A stretch of 64,000 bases of DNA from Todiramphus chloris collaris (taxonomy: Eukaryota; Chordata; Aves; Coraciiformes; Alcedinidae), in the NCBI GenBank assembly GCA_025345505.1, contig JANVCC010009742.1, forward strand, positions 1,195,220 to 1,259,219. Reading direction: 5' to 3'. Of the stretch, positions 43,263-52,578 are shown one piece after another. The position numbers and the translations under genes were made by a program. The notes below the pieces were generated by a model that searched no databases, was not told the DNA's origin, and saw nothing but the letters and a program-made list of their open reading frames with translations. Positions within the stretch are counted from its first letter, which is position 1. Every line of letters starts with the position of its first letter.

Positions 43263-44195
43263 TCAGGCGCTCTTGGCACCCGCCTTCTGGCGTCCGAAAT
43301 CGGGGGCGTCCACTTCCTGACCCGCATCGATGATCCCGCGCCGGACGGCACGGGTGCGGGTGAAGAGATCGAACAGCGCATCGCCGTCGCCCCAGCGGAT
43401 TGACCGCTGCAACGAGGCCAGATCCTCGGAAAACCGCGCCAGCATTTCAAGGATCGCATCCTTGTTGTGCAGGCAGACGTCACGCCACATGGTCGGGTCC
43501 GACGCGGCAAGGCGGGTGAAATCGCGAAAACCGGAGGCGGAGTATTTGATCACTTCCGAATTGGTCACTTCTTCCAGGTCGCTCGCCGTGCCGACAATGT
43601 TGTAGGCAATGATGTGCGGCAGATGCGAGACGATGGCCAGCACCCGGTCATGATGCACCGGGTCCATTGTATCGAGCCGCGAGCCGCAGGCTTCCCAGAA
43701 TTTTGTCAGCCGGTCGAGGGCAACCGGATCGGTGCCATCAAGCGGTGTCAGGATGCACCAGCGGTTGGCAAAGAGCTCGGCAAAACCCGCGTCGGGTCCG
43801 GAATATTCCGTACCGGCGAGCGGATGGCCGGGGATGAAATGCACATGCGCCGGCAGTTCCGGCTGCATCTGCGCGATGACCGATCCCTTGGTCGAACCGA
43901 CATCGGTGACGATGGCGCCGGCTTTCAGCGATCCGGCAATGTGCCTGGCAACGTCACCGGACGAGCCGACGGGCACGGAAATGATGACCAGATCGGCGTT
44001 CCTGACCGCTTCCGCACTGTCGAGGACATAGCTGTCGCCCAGACCCAGCGCTTCGGCGCGCTGCAGCGTGCTTTCGCTGCGGGTCGAGATGACGATGTGA
44101 TCTGCCAGGCCCTCGCGTTTGATGACGCGCGCCAGCGACGAACCGATCAGGCCAATGCCGATCAGCGCAATGGTATCGAAATGGATTTTGGACAT
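43263..44195 (-). CDS. tyrC: Prephenate/arogenate dehydrogenase
   Basis: 310 residues. Tyrosine synthesis. N-terminal NAD loop IALIGIGLIGSSLARVI; GSTKGSVIAQM, HPLAGTEYSG and HDRVLAIVSHLPHIIAY carry the family motifs with catalytic His. No ACT or chorismate mutase domain is fused, as in the cyclohexadienyl type. It lies 3 bp downstream of hisC and is surely co-transcribed; HisC-type enzymes often also transaminate prephenate. Confidence 0.92.
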   Translation of the reverse strand: MSKIHFDTIALIGIGLIGSSLARVIKREGLADHIVISTRSESTLQRAEALGLGDSYVLDSAEAVRNADLVIISVPVGSSGDVARHIAGSLKAGAIVTDVGSTKGSVIAQMQPELPAHVHFIPGHPLAGTEYSGPDAGFAELFANRWCILTPLDGTDPVALDRLTKFWEACGSRLDTMDPVHHDRVLAIVSHLPHIIAYNIVGTASDLEEVTNSEVIKYSASGFRDFTRLAASDPTMWRDVCLHNKDAILEMLARFSEDLASLQRSIRWGDGDALFDLFTRTRAVRRGIIDAGQEVDAPDFGRQKAGAKSA

Positions 44196-44198
44196 TGT

Positions 44199-45305
44199 TT
44201 ACTTCAAGAATTCGGAGAGTGCAGCGACTACGCCGCGATTGGCTTCCTCGGATCCAATGGTAAGGCGCAACGCGTTGGGGAATCCGTAGCCCGCAACACG
44301 GCGCAAAATATAGCCCCTGCTGGTCAGATAGGCGTCTGCCTTGTCGGCCGATTTCGCCGCATCGTCCGGGAAATGCACGAGCAGGAAATTGCCGACCGAC
44401 GGCGTGACGCGCAGGCCCAGCGCCGACAGCTGTTCGGTCAGCCATGGCAGCCATGTATCGTTGAAGGCAACAGCCTTGTCGACATGCGCACGGTCGCGGA
44501 CAGCGGCGGCACCGGCCGCTATGGCGGCGGAGTTCAGGTTGAACGGCCCGCGGATTCGGTTGACCGCGTCGATGACATGCGCCGGCGCGAACATCCAGCC
44601 GATCCGCAGGGCGGCAAGGCCGTGGATTTTCGAGAAGGTGCGGGTCATCACGACGTTCTCGAACGACGAGACGAGCTCGATACCCGCTTCGTAGTCGTTG
44701 CGGCGCACATATTCCGCATAGGCCGCATCGAGAACAAGCAGGACGTTCTTCGGCAGGCCCGCATGCAGGCGGCGCACTTCCTCGAACGGAATGTAGGTGC
44801 CGGTCGGATTGTTCGGGTTGGCCAGGAACACGATCTTGGTCTGCGGCGTGACAGCAGCGAGAATGGCATCGACGTGCGCCTGCTCATTCTTTTCCCTGGC
44901 CACGACAGGCGTCGCACCGGCCGCCATGATGTAGATCTTGTACACCATGAAACCGTGCTCGGTGTAGATCGCCTCATCGCCGGGCGAGAGGTAAGTCTGG
45001 CACAACAGGCCGAGCAGTTCATCCGAGCCGTTGCCGCACAGCAGGTTGTCGGCATTCAGCCCATGCACGTCGGCAATCGCCTGCTTGAGCTGGGTGGCCT
45101 GGCCGTCGGGATAGATTTCGAGGCGTGCGGATGCGGCGTGATAGGCCTCGGTCGCGTGCTTGCTCGCGCCCAGAGGGGTTTCATTCGAAGAGAGCTTGTA
45201 GACCTTGGCAACGCCGGGGGCCGATTCCTTGCCGGGGACGTAGGCGGCAATGTCGAGAACACCGGGTTTGGGTGTGGGGCGCGTGTCTTTCAATGTCGTT
45301 GTCAT
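44199..45305 (-). CDS. hisC: Histidinol-phosphate aminotransferase
   Basis: 368 residues, class I/II PLP aminotransferase. [10 protein letters not shown] at the N-terminus, [42 protein letters not shown] and the PLP-Lys in [18 protein letters not shown]. Its pairing with tyrC suggests the aromatic paralogue that uses imidazole-acetol-phosphate and/or aromatic substrates. It is divergent from metX. Confidence 0.93.
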   Translation of the reverse strand: MTTTLKDTRPTPKPGVLDIAAYVPGKESAPGVAKVYKLSSNETPLGASKHATEAYHAASARLEIYPDGQATQLKQAIADVHGLNADNLLCGNGSDELLGLLCQTYLSPGDEAIYTEHGFMVYKIYIMAAGATPVVAREKNEQAHVDAILAAVTPQTKIVFLANPNNPTGTYIPFEEVRRLHAGLPKNVLLVLDAAYAEYVRRNDYEAGIELVSSFENVVMTRTFSKIHGLAALRIGWMFAPAHVIDAVNRIRGPFNLNSAAIAAGAAAVRDRAHVDKAVAFNDTWLPWLTEQLSALGLRVTPSVGNFLLVHFPDDAAKSADKADAYLTSRGYILRRVAGYGFPNALRLTIGSEEANRGVVAALSEFLK

Positions 45306-45497
45306 GATTCACAAGATCCGTAACATCGTTGAAATCGATGGTCATCGCAGGCAATGGCTCAAGCCACGGGGCATAGCCGCCAACAGACGCGATGTCGAGC
45401 CAAACTTGCGGCGCCAAGTCCGGAAAATCAAAGAAACCATTGACTTTGCCGGTTGTGCGACCATAGCTACCGCCCACAAAGCTAAAATCGCGCGAAA

Positions 45498-46685
45498 ATG
45501 ACGAAATTCAGCAACCCGTCCGCCAGTCCCGATCAGAGAAGCCAGGAAGCGACAAATCCCCACAGCCCCGTGGTGGAGTTTGGCGCCGACAAGCCGTTGC
45601 ATCTCGACAGCGGCGTCGTGCTTTCCCCGTTCCGTATCGCCTATCAGAGCTACGGCACGCTCAATGCCGACAAGTCGAACGCCATCCTGATCTGCCATGC
45701 GCTGACCGGCGACCAGCATGTTGCCAATGTGCATCCCGTGACAGGCAAGAATGGCTGGTGGGAAACCCTCGTTGGCCCGGGCAAGCCCATCGATACGGAC
45801 CGCTTCTTCGTCCTGTGCTCCAATGTGCTCGGCGGCTGCCTCGGTTCGACCGGCCCGGCTTCGATCAATCCCGAAACCGGCAAGCCCTACGCGCTCGACC
45901 TGTCGATCATCACCATTGCCGACATGGTGCGGGCGCAGGCCATGCTGGTCGATCATTTCGGCATCAGGCAGCTCTTCGCCGTGGTCGGCGGCTCCATGGG
46001 CGGCATGCAGGTTCTGGAATGGGCATCCAGCCATTCCGACCGGGTTTTTGCCGCCGTCGCCATTGCCACGGGCGCGCGCCACTCCTCGCAGAACATCGCC
46101 TTCCATGAAGTGGGCCGCCAGGCCGTCATGGCGGACCCGGAGTGGCGGGAAGGCCGTTATCTGGAAGAAGGTACCATTCCGCGCAAAGGCCTGTCCGTGG
46201 CCCGCATGGCGGCGCATATCACCTATCTCTCGGAAACCGCCCTGCACCGCAAATTCGGACGCAACCTGCAGGACCGGCAGAACGTGACCTTCGGTTTCGA
46301 CGCGGATTTCCAGATCGAAAGCTATCTGCGTCATCAGGGCATGTCGTTCGTCGAGCGCTTCGACCCCAACTCCTACCTCTACATGACCCGCGCCATGGAT
46401 TATTTCGATCTGGCAGCGGAGCATGAGGGACGGCTGGCCGATGCCTTTGCCGGATCGAAGACACGGTTCTGCATTGTCTCCTTCACCAGCGACTGGCTGT
46501 TCCCGACCAGCGAAAGCCGCACCGTTGCCCACGCGCTGAATGCCGCCGGTGCTTCCGTCTCCTTCGTCGAGATCGAAACGGACCGCGGCCATGACGCCTT
46601 CCTGCTCGACGAGCCGGAAATGTTCTCGGCCATCAACGGTTTCATCCGCTCTGCGGCGCGTGCCAGGGGGCTCCTGCAGCCATGA
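45498..46685 (+). CDS. metX: Homoserine O-acyltransferase (MetX)
   Basis: 395 residues, alpha/beta-hydrolase fold. Activates homoserine for methionine synthesis. The nucleophile is Ser in [12 protein letters not shown]; catalytic Asp and His are in [12 protein letters not shown] and [21 protein letters not shown] and the [14 protein letters not shown] region match the family. Only a poor ribosome-binding site precedes the ATG. metW overlaps by 4 bp. Homologues in alphaproteobacteria are often under a SAM-II riboswitch; see findings. Confidence 0.96.
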   Translation: MTKFSNPSASPDQRSQEATNPHSPVVEFGADKPLHLDSGVVLSPFRIAYQSYGTLNADKSNAILICHALTGDQHVANVHPVTGKNGWWETLVGPGKPIDTDRFFVLCSNVLGGCLGSTGPASINPETGKPYALDLSIITIADMVRAQAMLVDHFGIRQLFAVVGGSMGGMQVLEWASSHSDRVFAAVAIATGARHSSQNIAFHEVGRQAVMADPEWREGRYLEEGTIPRKGLSVARMAAHITYLSETALHRKFGRNLQDRQNVTFGFDADFQIESYLRHQGMSFVERFDPNSYLYMTRAMDYFDLAAEHEGRLADAFAGSKTRFCIVSFTSDWLFPTSESRTVAHALNAAGASVSFVEIETDRGHDAFLLDEPEMFSAINGFIRSAARARGLLQP

Positions 46686-47296
46686 GCGTGAACACCACTT
46701 CGCGCGTCGACTTCGACGTCATCGCCTCGCTGGTCAACCCCGGCGCGCGGGTGCTCGACGTCGGTTGCGGCGACGGTGAACTGCTCGAACTCCTGCAGAA
46801 CACCAAGAATGTCGACGGACGCGGCGTCGAGCTGTCGCAGAAGGGCGTCAACGAATCCGTGGCGCGCGGTCTCTCGGTCATCCAGGGCGATGCGGACAGC
46901 GACCTGAAATATTATCCCGATGCGGGCTTCGATTACGTGATCCTGTCGCAGACGCTGCAGGCGACGCGCAACCCGAAGAATGTCCTGACCGAACTCCTGC
47001 GCATCGGCGAGAAGGCCATCGTCTCCTTCCCGAATTTCGGCCATTGGCGCATGCGCGCCTCGCTGCTCGTCAACGGCCGCATGCCGGTGACGGAAGAGCT
47101 GCCCTACAGCTGGTACGACACGCCCAACATCCATTTCTGCACCATCAACGACTTTGTCGACATGACGAGGGAGATCGGCGCGCAGGTGGAAACGGCCGTG
47201 GCGCTCAATGCCTTCGGCCAGAGAATCGGCTTCAACATGCCCTGGGGTTTCTGGAACCTCTTCGGCCAGCAGGCGGTGTTCCTGCTGCGGCGCTGA
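46682..47296 (+). CDS. metW: Methionine biosynthesis protein MetW
   Basis: 204 residues, SAM-methyltransferase-like fold with [15 protein letters not shown] and [22 protein letters not shown]. MetW is needed with MetX for homoserine acylation in alphaproteobacteria. The overlap ATGA with metX gives translational coupling. [20 protein letters not shown] is the family-specific block. Confidence 0.95.
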   Translation: MSVNTTSRVDFDVIASLVNPGARVLDVGCGDGELLELLQNTKNVDGRGVELSQKGVNESVARGLSVIQGDADSDLKYYPDAGFDYVILSQTLQATRNPKNVLTELLRIGEKAIVSFPNFGHWRMRASLLVNGRMPVTEELPYSWYDTPNIHFCTINDFVDMTREIGAQVETAVALNAFGQRIGFNMPWGFWNLFGQQAVFLLRR

Positions 47297-47299
47297 CGC

Positions 47300-48052
47300 T
47301 CAATTCTCGTCCGGCCCGTCCCGCCGCATCGCCGTGCCCTGCGGCGAGAGCACCGGCACGAAGACACGCCGCGATGACCGCTGGGCGACCGGCAGGCCCT
47401 GATAGATGCGCTTTTGCGCCTCCACGATGAGAACACCGGAGAACACCGGCCAGAAACGCCGTCCGACCCGCTCGAACAGGCTGGACGGGCGCATGATCCA
47501 GCGCCGCGACGATGGCGGGAAGAACAGCGCCTCGGCCCACGGACCCGGCGTGAAATTGGTTTCCCGCAGAAGGCGGATCAACTGCCCCCGGCTGTAGGGC
47601 CGTCCGCTGCCGAAGGGCGTGTGCTCGAAGCGCGCCCACAGGCCGCGCCGGTTGGGAACGACGATGACGAGCCGCCCGTTCGGGGCAAGCGCCCGCCACA
47701 TTTCCTTGAGCGTCTCGCGCGGGTCCTCCGCATGTTCCAGCGCATGCACCATCAAAATGCGGTCCACGGCAGAGTCGGGCAGCGGCAGGTCTTCCTCGAA
47801 CACCAGCGCCGTCGACGACGCTTCCGCCGGCGGCCAGCTCGCCGCGCCCTGCCCGGCAGGCATGAAGGCGAATGTCCGCTCCGTATCGCCGCGAAACCGG
47901 TCGAGATAGGGCACGACATAGCCAAGACCGACAAGCCGTTCGCCCGGCAGTTTCGGCCAGATCGGCGCAAGGGCCATGGTAATCGCCCGCTCGGTCAGGT
48001 GGCCGAGGGTGGAAGCATAAAAGGCACGGAGGTCGATGATATCGAGATGCAT
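47300..48052 (-). CDS. Class I SAM-dependent methyltransferase
   Basis: 250 residues. The C-terminal half of a class I fold is clear: HALEHAEDPRETLKEMWRALAPNGRLVIVVPNRRGLWARFEHTPFG. The glycine-rich SAM loop is atypical (LVGLGYVVPYLDRF), so it could be a degenerate or specialised member. The substrate is unknown. It is convergent with metW, 3 bp between stops, and divergent from gloB. Confidence 0.85.
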   Translation of the reverse strand: MHLDIIDLRAFYASTLGHLTERAITMALAPIWPKLPGERLVGLGYVVPYLDRFRGDTERTFAFMPAGQGAASWPPAEASSTALVFEEDLPLPDSAVDRILMVHALEHAEDPRETLKEMWRALAPNGRLVIVVPNRRGLWARFEHTPFGSGRPYSRGQLIRLLRETNFTPGPWAEALFFPPSSRRWIMRPSSLFERVGRRFWPVFSGVLIVEAQKRIYQGLPVAQRSSRRVFVPVLSPQGTAMRRDGPDEN

Positions 48053-48163
48053 GCATTCAACCTAACACGGCAAATCATAACATCAAGAAAATGGCTTGGA
48101 GACGGGTTGCGCCTGCCGGACAGCTGGCTATCCTGATCGCAACGCACAAACCGGACAGGCCCC

Positions 48164-48934
48164 ATGTCAAATCTGCAGATAGAACAGTTCACCGCGCTCA
48201 GCGACAATTTCGGCGTGCTGATCCACGACCCCGATGCCAATCTCACCGCTTCCATCGATGCCCCGGAAGAAAAGCCTGTGCTCGACGCGCTCAAGCTCCG
48301 CGGCTGGACGCTGACCCACATTTTCTCGACCCATCACCACAATGATCATGTCGGCGCCAATCTTGCGCTGAAAAAGCGGTTCAAGCTCGAAATCCTCGGT
48401 CCGGACGCGGAAAAGGCCAATATACCCGGCATCGACCGCACGCTGAAGCACGGTGACCGCTTCCGCTTCGGCAATTTCGACGTGTTCGTCATTTCCACGC
48501 CCGGCCATACCGCCGGCGAGATTTCCTATCATATCCCCGACGCCAAAGTTGTTTTCACCGGCGACACGCTGTTCTCGCTCGGGTGCGGGCGCCTGTTCGA
48601 GGGAACGCCGGCAACCATGTTCCGATCGCTCAACCACCTTATCAAGCTGCCGGTCGACACGCAGATCTATTGCGGGCACGAATATACCGAAAGCAATGCG
48701 CGGTTTGCCCTGTCGATCGATCCTGACAATTCGGCGCTGAAGGAACGCGCAAGGGAGATCTTTGCCCTGCGCGAGGCTGGCCTGCCGACATTGCCCACCA
48801 CCTTGCTGCGCGAAATGGCAACCAACCCGTTCCTGCGCTGGCATGACCCGGCGATCCGCCGCAACCTTAAGCTGGAGAACGCCAGCGACGAAGCCGTTTT
48901 CACCGAAATCCGCAAGCGTAAGGACAATTTCTGA
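48164..48934 (+). CDS. gloB: Hydroxyacylglutathione hydrolase (glyoxalase II)
   Basis: 256 residues. Metallo-beta-lactamase fold; hydrolyses S-lactoylglutathione. THHHNDH at 56-62 is the metal-binding motif, with TPGHTAGEISY, FTGDTLFSLGCGRLFEG and YCGHEYTESNARFA following. The C-terminal family domain is complete. It ends 1 bp into the start of the cupin gene. Confidence 0.95.
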   Translation: MSNLQIEQFTALSDNFGVLIHDPDANLTASIDAPEEKPVLDALKLRGWTLTHIFSTHHHNDHVGANLALKKRFKLEILGPDAEKANIPGIDRTLKHGDRFRFGNFDVFVISTPGHTAGEISYHIPDAKVVFTGDTLFSLGCGRLFEGTPATMFRSLNHLIKLPVDTQIYCGHEYTESNARFALSIDPDNSALKERAREIFALREAGLPTLPTTLLREMATNPFLRWHDPAIRRNLKLENASDEAVFTEIRKRKDNF

Positions 48935-49368
48935 TGACGTTGACCGCTGAACAGATCCGCGCCGCGCTGGGGCTGCAGCCGCACCCCGAGGGCGGCGCCT
49001 ATATCCAGATGTTTCGCGACAACCAGAACGGCTGGCCGGTGGGCGGGCGCGGCCATTCGACCGCCATCTATTTCCTGCTCGAGAAGGGCGAGGTTTCCGC
49101 CTGGCACCGGGTGAAAGACGCGGCCGAGGTCTGGCACTGGTATGGCGGGGCACCGCTGCAACTGACCATTGCAACCGAAGGCGCGCCGCATGAGGTCCAC
49201 CGGCTCGGCATGGATATCATGGCCGGCGAGCGGCCGCAGGGCATTGTTCCCGCAGGACACTGGCAGACAGCCAAATCCCTTGGCGACTGGACGCTGGTTG
49301 GCTGTACGGTCGCGCCAGGTTTCGACTTCGCCCAGTTCGAGCTGGCCGCACCGGGCTGGGAACCCTAA
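48934..49368 (+). CDS. Cupin-family (DUF985) protein
   Basis: 144 residues. LGLQPHPEGGAYIQMFRD, STAIYFLLEKGEVSAWHRVKDAAEVWHWYGG and the GCTVAPGFDFAQFELA end are the DUF985 signature, a small cupin with conserved His and Glu in the barrel. The function is not established. The start overlaps the gloB stop by 1 base, so the genes are coupled. The stop overlaps the convergent transporter gene by 4 bp. Confidence 0.9.
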   Translation: MTLTAEQIRAALGLQPHPEGGAYIQMFRDNQNGWPVGGRGHSTAIYFLLEKGEVSAWHRVKDAAEVWHWYGGAPLQLTIATEGAPHEVHRLGMDIMAGERPQGIVPAGHWQTAKSLGDWTLVGCTVAPGFDFAQFELAAPGWEP

Positions 49369-50228
49369 ACCCTTTTCCGGAAAATCATTTCCTTGGCGGC
49401 AAGCACAGCGCCAAGGGTGATCAGCAGGCAGGCCAGCAGGACACGCACCGTCGGTTCGGCGGCCCCCGCCGCGATCAGCACAAGCGTCGACAGCAGCGGC
49501 GCCGCATAGCTCGATGCACCCAGCACCTGGATATTGCCGCGCTTGACGCCGAAATCCCAGGCATAGAAGGCCGCGCCCACCGGGAAAAGCCCGAGCCCCA
49601 GCACGGCCAGCCACTGCGTCAGCGATTCGGGCCAGACGGTCTGCTCCAGCGCCAGATGCGAAATCAGCGACAGAACCGATGTCGCGACACAAAAGCCGGT
49701 CACCGCATCCGTCGGCACGCTGGCAAAACGCCGCGACAGCAGCGAATAGGCGGACCAGGTCAGAGCGCAAAGCCCGGCCATGGCGTAACCGAAGGCATAT
49801 TGCGCCTCGAAGCCGACACTGCCGCCCTTGGTGACGATCAGCACCGTACCGGCCAGTCCCAAAAGGGTTCCCAGCACATGGAACCAGCGCAGGCGTTCAC
49901 CCGGCATCAGCGCCGAGCCGACCACGATGAACAGCGGCCAGAGATAGGCGATGAGACTGGCATCAACGGCCGGCGCGTTGCGCAGGGCGGTGAAATACAG
50001 GAAGTGATAGCCGAACAGGCCGACAACCCCGAGAGCCCAGACCTTTGCCGGCTGGCGCAGGTGCTGTGCCGCGCCCGGCCGCCAGAGCCAGGACAACAGG
50101 CCAAGGCAGGCGCCGATGGCGAAGGTCATGGCCGTCAGCTGAAACGGCGGCACCTTGCCGGAGACATCGGTGAACAGCGCGAGCATCGCCCACATGATAA
50201 CCGCAAGAAACCCGACTGATGTAGCCAC
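49365..50228 (-). CDS. DMT transporter, YddG-like
   Basis: 287 residues with ten membrane helices and two EamA repeats. LGVVGLFGYHFLYFTALRNAPAVDASLIAYLWPLFIVV is characteristic of the YddG branch, whose known members export aromatic amino acids; the substrate here is inferred only. Convergent with the cupin gene. Confidence 0.87.
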   Translation of the reverse strand: MATSVGFLAVIMWAMLALFTDVSGKVPPFQLTAMTFAIGACLGLLSWLWRPGAAQHLRQPAKVWALGVVGLFGYHFLYFTALRNAPAVDASLIAYLWPLFIVVGSALMPGERLRWFHVLGTLLGLAGTVLIVTKGGSVGFEAQYAFGYAMAGLCALTWSAYSLLSRRFASVPTDAVTGFCVATSVLSLISHLALEQTVWPESLTQWLAVLGLGLFPVGAAFYAWDFGVKRGNIQVLGASSYAAPLLSTLVLIAAGAAEPTVRVLLACLLITLGAVLAAKEMIFRKRV

Positions 50229-50267
50229 GCGCCGCCCCCATTCGAAAGAGCGGCGCCCCCGCCGCTT

Positions 50268-51071
50268 CTATTGCATCTTTTCAAAACGGGTCGCGTAAAC
50301 CGTCACCGTTCCGATCTGCGTGCCGATCTTCGCCTGCACCGGCGAATAGATACCGGACTTGCCGAGGGATGCAAAGGTGAGACTGATCTTGCTTTTGTTT
50401 TTCAGATATTCGATCGCATCGCGCCCCGCCTGGTAGCCGCCGACCGGAATAAACTTGACCGAGCACGTGACCGTATCGCCCTTGAAACCCTTGGTGGAGA
50501 ACGGCTGCGGGCTCCCGGATGGCGAGAGCTGGAGATCCACCCGCGTCTGTCCGTCGTAGAGATGCAGGGTCTGGGTGCAGACCTGGCCGATGCTGTCCGC
50601 CGCAACCATGACGCCGGAGATCGGATCGGTCACGCCCTGCAGCGCCGCGGGCTCAAGCTCCACCCATTTGTCCTTCTTCCTGACCGGCGGGACATTGGTG
50701 GTTTCCGTCACATTGCCATTGGCGAAGGCAATAGACGTGCTCTTGTCCTTCTTGCCGTGCCGGTACTTGACCAGATAGGAGTTCGGCAGCGGGCCGGTTT
50801 TGCCAAACTGGCCTTTGACATCGATATTGCCCTTGGTGTCGTCGAAGACGGTCACGAGGCCCGAGCTTCTCAGGCCACCCGATACCGTATAGGCGCCGCC
50901 CGAGACACTGGTTGAAAAATTTGCCTTGGCAATCGTCAGGCCGAGCAGCGAAACCCGGTAATCGGATTTGTAGACTTCCTCGGCGCGTGCCGGGAGCGCC
51001 CCCGCAACGAGCAGTATCCCTGCGGCAATCGCAGCATATCCGCAGCCGGGCCGCCGAATGAGACCAGTCAT
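50268..51071 (-). CDS. DUF3108 periplasmic protein
   Basis: 267 residues; the start at 51071 has AAGGAG seven bases upstream, while the frame's first codon (51086) overlaps that site. A signal peptide ends in ALPARA-E (about residue 30). The mature part is beta-rich: YKSDYRVSLLGLTIAKANF and TVSGGLRSSGLVTVFDDTKG, a DUF3108 pattern. Function unknown. It is divergent from rpmB. Confidence 0.87.
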   Translation of the reverse strand: MTGLIRRPGCGYAAIAAGILLVAGALPARAEEVYKSDYRVSLLGLTIAKANFSTSVSGGAYTVSGGLRSSGLVTVFDDTKGNIDVKGQFGKTGPLPNSYLVKYRHGKKDKSTSIAFANGNVTETTNVPPVRKKDKWVELEPAALQGVTDPISGVMVAADSIGQVCTQTLHLYDGQTRVDLQLSPSGSPQPFSTKGFKGDTVTCSVKFIPVGGYQAGRDAIEYLKNKSKISLTFASLGKSGIYSPVQAKIGTQIGTVTVYATRFEKMQ

Positions 51072-51339
51072 GTCCCGCTCCTTCAAATTGCATCACGCAC
51101 GTGTGAATTGCCTGTGGTGAGACCGTACAAAGCAGGCAAAGTTGTGTTAAACATTGCGACAAGTCCGTTAAATACACAAAACCGGAGCAGAAGCACACTT
51201 GACGCGCGCGGCTCATATCACTATAGAAACGCGACTTCCCAATAGGCCGCCTGTCCGATATGCGCGCCGCTGCACGGCGACGTGTGATGGTAACAAGAAC
51301 ATTCGGGCTATAGGTAATGAATTTTGAAGGTGAGACCCA

Positions 51340-51639
51340 ATGTCCCGCACATGTGAATTGACCGCTAAATCGGTACAGTACGGCAACAATGTGAGCCACG
51401 CGAACAACAGAACGCGCCGCCGCTTCCTGCCGAACCTCTGCCACGTTACGCTGATCTCCGAAGCTCTCGGTCAGAGCTTCCGTCTGCGTGTTTCGGCCCA
51501 TGCCCTGCGCACCTTTGAACATGGCGGGGGTCTGGATGCATTCTTGAACAAGGCCGAAGAGAAGGAGCTGTCACAGCGTGCCCGCCTCCTGAAGCGTCAG
51601 ATCGCCAAGAAGTCGGCTGAAGCGCCGGTTGCTGCCTGA
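51340..51639 (+). CDS. rpmB: 50S ribosomal protein L28
   Basis: 99 residues. [20 protein letters not shown] followed by [12 protein letters not shown] is the L28 opening, and [17 protein letters not shown] sequence follows. It has the alphaproteobacterial C-terminal Lys/Ala tail. AAGGTGAG is upstream. The assembly gap begins 18 bp after its stop. The region upstream (51087-51339) is 250 bp with no gene seen and presumably holds its promoter. Confidence 0.97.
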   Translation: MSRTCELTAKSVQYGNNVSHANNRTRRRFLPNLCHVTLISEALGQSFRLRVSAHALRTFEHGGGLDAFLNKAEEKELSQRARLLKRQIAKKSAEAPVAA

Positions 51640-51657
51640 TCGGCCGACACGGTTCTG

Positions 51658-51757
51658 NNNNNNNNNNNNNNNNNNNNNNNNNNNNNNNNNNNNNNNNNNN
51701 NNNNNNNNNNNNNNNNNNNNNNNNNNNNNNNNNNNNNNNNNNNNNNNNNNNNNNNNN
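51658..51757. other. Assembly gap, 100 N
   Basis: Exactly 100 unresolved bases between rpmB and the queuosine-precursor transporter leader. The round number means the true size is unknown, so genes may be missing here. Confidence 0.98.
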
Positions 51758-51769
51758 TAATCGCTTGAG

Positions 51770-51792
51770 GCCAGCGCATGCTGGCCTTATTG
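51770..51792 (+). terminator. Hairpin at the gap edge, terminator-like
   Basis: GGCCAGC-GCAT-GCTGGCC, a perfect 7-bp stem followed by TTATTGTT. It could end a transcript coming out of the gap or belong to the leader of the next gene. Confidence 0.5.
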
Positions 51793-51794
51793 TT

Positions 51795-51822
51795 GCTGGT
51801 TCCATTACCCAGGATAAAAAAA
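51795..51822 (+). promoter_or_regulatory. preQ1-I-like riboswitch candidate
   Basis: CTGGTTCC-ATTA-CCCAGG followed by ATAAAAAAA directly before the ATG. The stem with GGTTC on its 5' side, ACCC on its 3' side and the A-rich tail matches the preQ1 class I aptamer. The only Shine-Dalgarno (AGGA) lies in the 3' strand of the stem, fitting translational control. The downstream gene transports queuosine precursors, the expected target. The tail lacks the usual closing pseudoknot G residues, so this needs a model search. Confidence 0.5.
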
Positions 51823-52473
51823 ATGCCGCTTTCGCGCGCCTATTCCCTGTCGGATTTCATTTTCCCCGTCCTCGCCATGTGCCTGGTCGTGGCTGCCTCC
51901 AATATTCTGGTGCAGTACCCGTTCAATCATCTTGGATTGAACGAAATCCTGACCTACGGCGCTTTCACCTATCCCGTTGCCTTCCTCGTCAATGACCTGT
52001 CGAACCGCCGTTTCGGACCGCAATTCGCCCGCAAGGTCGTCTATGCCGGTTTCGTCATCGCGGTGATTCTGTCGGTCTGGCTGGCAACGCCGCGCATCGC
52101 CATCGCCTCGGGCTCGGCGTTTCTCTGCGCCCAGCTGCTGGATGTCACCGTTTTCAGCAAGCTGCGCCAGCTGACCTGGTGGAAAGCGCCGTTCGCGTCC
52201 GCCGTGTTCGGTTCGCTGCTCGATACACTGCTGTTTTTCTCCATCGCCTTTGCCGCCCAATTCGCCTGGATCGATCTGGCGACGGGTCGCACCGACTCAT
52301 CGCTCGCCATGCTGGTGCCTTTCCTCGGCAAGGATATCCCGCTGTGGATGTCGCTCGGCTTCGGCGACCTGATGGTGAAGATTGTCATGGCCGTGGTGAT
52401 GCTGGTGCCCTACGGCGCCATTCTTGCCGTCTTCGCGCCGGCGATCTATTCGGCCAACCGGAATTCCAGATAA
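51823..52473 (+). CDS. VUT/YhhQ-family queuosine precursor transporter
   Basis: 216 residues from the ATG at 51823; the frame runs upstream to 51778 but that part overlaps the candidate riboswitch. Six membrane helices. NHLGLNEILTYGAFTYPVAFLVNDLSNRRFGPQFARKVVYAGF is the COG1738/DUF165 signature. YhhQ of E. coli imports preQ0/preQ1. Its presence with gluQ fits queuosine use by this organism. Confidence 0.92.
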   Translation: MPLSRAYSLSDFIFPVLAMCLVVAASNILVQYPFNHLGLNEILTYGAFTYPVAFLVNDLSNRRFGPQFARKVVYAGFVIAVILSVWLATPRIAIASGSAFLCAQLLDVTVFSKLRQLTWWKAPFASAVFGSLLDTLLFFSIAFAAQFAWIDLATGRTDSSLAMLVPFLGKDIPLWMSLGFGDLMVKIVMAVVMLVPYGAILAVFAPAIYSANRNSR

Positions 52474-52578
52474 AGATTTCTCTGCGGGATCGAATCGGCC
52501 GCCGCGACGGCTGCGGGCGGCAGAACCGGAAGAAGAATGAACCGCATGCGCCGACCAAGCAGCGCCCTACGGTTCATC

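Noticed and set aside
45181..45477. Minus-strand frame upstream of hisC with protein-like composition
   Set aside because: It runs out of frame into hisC, has no ribosome-binding site and no recognisable family. It might be a fossil, but I cannot support it.
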